From Bradyrhizobium diazoefficiens (GTDB taxonomy: Bacteria; Pseudomonadota; Alphaproteobacteria; Rhizobiales; Xanthobacteraceae): DNA of 64,000 bases. Under the pieces are notes generated by a model, which saw only the letters and a program-made list of their open reading frames with translations, did no database searches and was not told the DNA's origin. The first letter of the stretch is position 1, and the number at the start of each line of letters is the position of its first letter. Both the position numbers and the translations under genes were made by a program. The stretch covers positions 186,001 through 250,000 of the forward strand of contig NZ_JAFCKW010000007.1 in the NCBI RefSeq assembly GCF_018129965.1, given 5' to 3'. Shown in pieces: positions 63,259 through 64,000 of the stretch.

Positions 63259-63285
63259 GAAATACTGCTGCCTCCGCGTCTGCAC

Positions 63286-64000
63286 TCAGCTTCTCAGTTT
63301 CCTGTATTCGAACTCGTCGGTACAGTAGAACACAGGCAAGCCTCCGAATTGATCGGAATTCTTGTAACGAACCGTGAAGCGTTCCTGCTCGTCTCCACCA
63401 AAGGTGTCGCCGTCTTTGACGACCGCCCCGTGCTCGACCAGGTAGGCGGCGAGGCTTGCCACCTTCTCGAGCATCACACGAAGGGTCAGTTTGACGGTCA
63501 CGAATTCAATCTCGCGCTCGGCAAATTTCGACAGCCCCATCGTCACGGCGCCTATCTTCGACTGCTCACGGAACGGCAGAATGTCGACCCACAATGAAAA
63601 GGGATAGTCGGGGAAAGGCGAAAAGGACTGTCTCGACATCTCCATCCAGAGCTTGGCAGGGCGCGCGACTTTGGTATCCCATACTACGGCACAACATTCC
63701 GGCATCACGGCAATCAATGCGCCGACCACCGCAGTCGTCAGACGGGCGGCCGGCAATGGCCGCAGGTGCCGACCAAGTACCGAGACGATCAGATGACCGC
63801 GATGGCGCGCAGCTATCGCCTCGCCCTCCGGCCAAGTGCTGGCCGCGCGATACCATAGGCCATTGTCTTGCGGAATGGGCGCGGGCATCGACATCACGGC
63901 AACCAACTCGCCGCCACAGCGGATCAGCGGCGAACTCGAGGGAGGCCGGTGACCGTCCGCGGTTTCACGGCCATCGACCACCTCAGCCGCCAACTCAGGA
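63286..64000 (-). CDS. DUF4261 domain protein (5' partial)
   Basis: The frame is open to the window edge, so at least 238 residues are seen and the start lies outside. The C-terminal part carries the DUF4261 pattern: SLWVDILPFREQ, GAVTMGLSKFAEREIEF and HGAVVKDGDTFGGDEQERF. DUF4261 proteins often accompany secretion-system effector and immunity genes. It lies directly before the Imm11 gene on the same strand. Its role is unknown. Confidence 0.75.
   Translation of the reverse strand, partial: PELAAEVVDGRETADGHRPPSSSPLIRCGGELVAVMSMPAPIPQDNGLWYRAASTWPEGEAIAARHRGHLIVSVLGRHLRPLPAARLTTAVVGALIAVMPECCAVVWDTKVARPAKLWMEMSRQSFSPFPDYPFSLWVDILPFREQSKIGAVTMGLSKFAEREIEFVTVKLTLRVMLEKVASLAAYLVEHGAVVKDGDTFGGDEQERFTVRYKNSDQFGGLPVFYCTDEFEYRKLRS

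Overview
The window comes from a high-GC alphaproteobacterium and reads most like Bradyrhizobium or a close relative such as Rhodopseudomonas. The reasons are the density of CoA-dependent aromatic catabolism genes, an FNR/FixK-type regulator with matching TTGA-N6-TCAA boxes, and an intergenic repeat at 20589-20687 that I recall from Bradyrhizobium genomes. No rRNA or tRNA gene was seen.

Region 1 (1-6.5 kb) is metabolic. It holds the 3' part of a molybdopterin hydroxylase large subunit, a ModA-like binding protein without signal peptide, and a minus-strand operon of a TRAP transporter (DctP, DctQ, DctM) with a short-chain dehydrogenase.

Region 2 (6.9-23.5 kb) looks like a low-oxygen regulon. 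An FNR-type regulator with four cysteines and the E-x2-S-R recognition helix sits beside eight TTGA-N6-TCAA boxes. All eight lie about 54-78 bp upstream of start codons. They front a 44-residue membrane peptide, a cytochrome c, an MCE/Mla lipid transporter, a DUF883/holin-like membrane pair, a universal stress protein followed by a PatZ-like acyl-CoA synthetase/acetyltransferase, an alcohol dehydrogenase/kinase/CHAD operon, a PHA synthase, and a CBS-BON protein. Three divergent promoters carry a pair of boxes, one per direction.

Region 3 (23.5-39.5 kb) is a CoA-thioester aromatic pathway, best explained as 2-aminobenzoate (anthranilate) or a similar substrate. It has an aryl-CoA ligase, a RidA protein, a MarR regulator, a periplasmic binding protein, a cupin, two flavoprotein hydroxylases (one a monooxygenase/old-yellow-enzyme fusion), and beta-oxidation-like enzymes. 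Six similar AT-rich palindromes precede its transcription units and probably form one MarR regulon.

Region 4 (39.5-50.2 kb) is a second catabolic module. It holds a NicX-like ring-cleavage dioxygenase, a nitrate/taurine-type ABC transporter, an IlvD/Edd dehydratase, a beta-hydroxyacid dehydrogenase, a two-component flavin monooxygenase and a CaiB/BaiF CoA-transferase.

Region 5 (50.3-60.3 kb) is a defective prophage, mostly on the minus strand. It keeps a lysis cassette, a tail-collar fibre, possible scaffold or ejection proteins, an inverted methyltransferase passenger gene and a terminase-small-like fragment. No terminase large subunit, portal or capsid gene is visible, and a deletion junction is suspected near 59.76 kb.

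Region 6 (60.3-64 kb) is a toxin/immunity locus. A DUF4261 protein (cut by the window end), an Imm11/DUF1629 immunity protein and an AHH-family HNH nuclease are followed by a truncated, frameshifted second Imm11 copy and a terminator.
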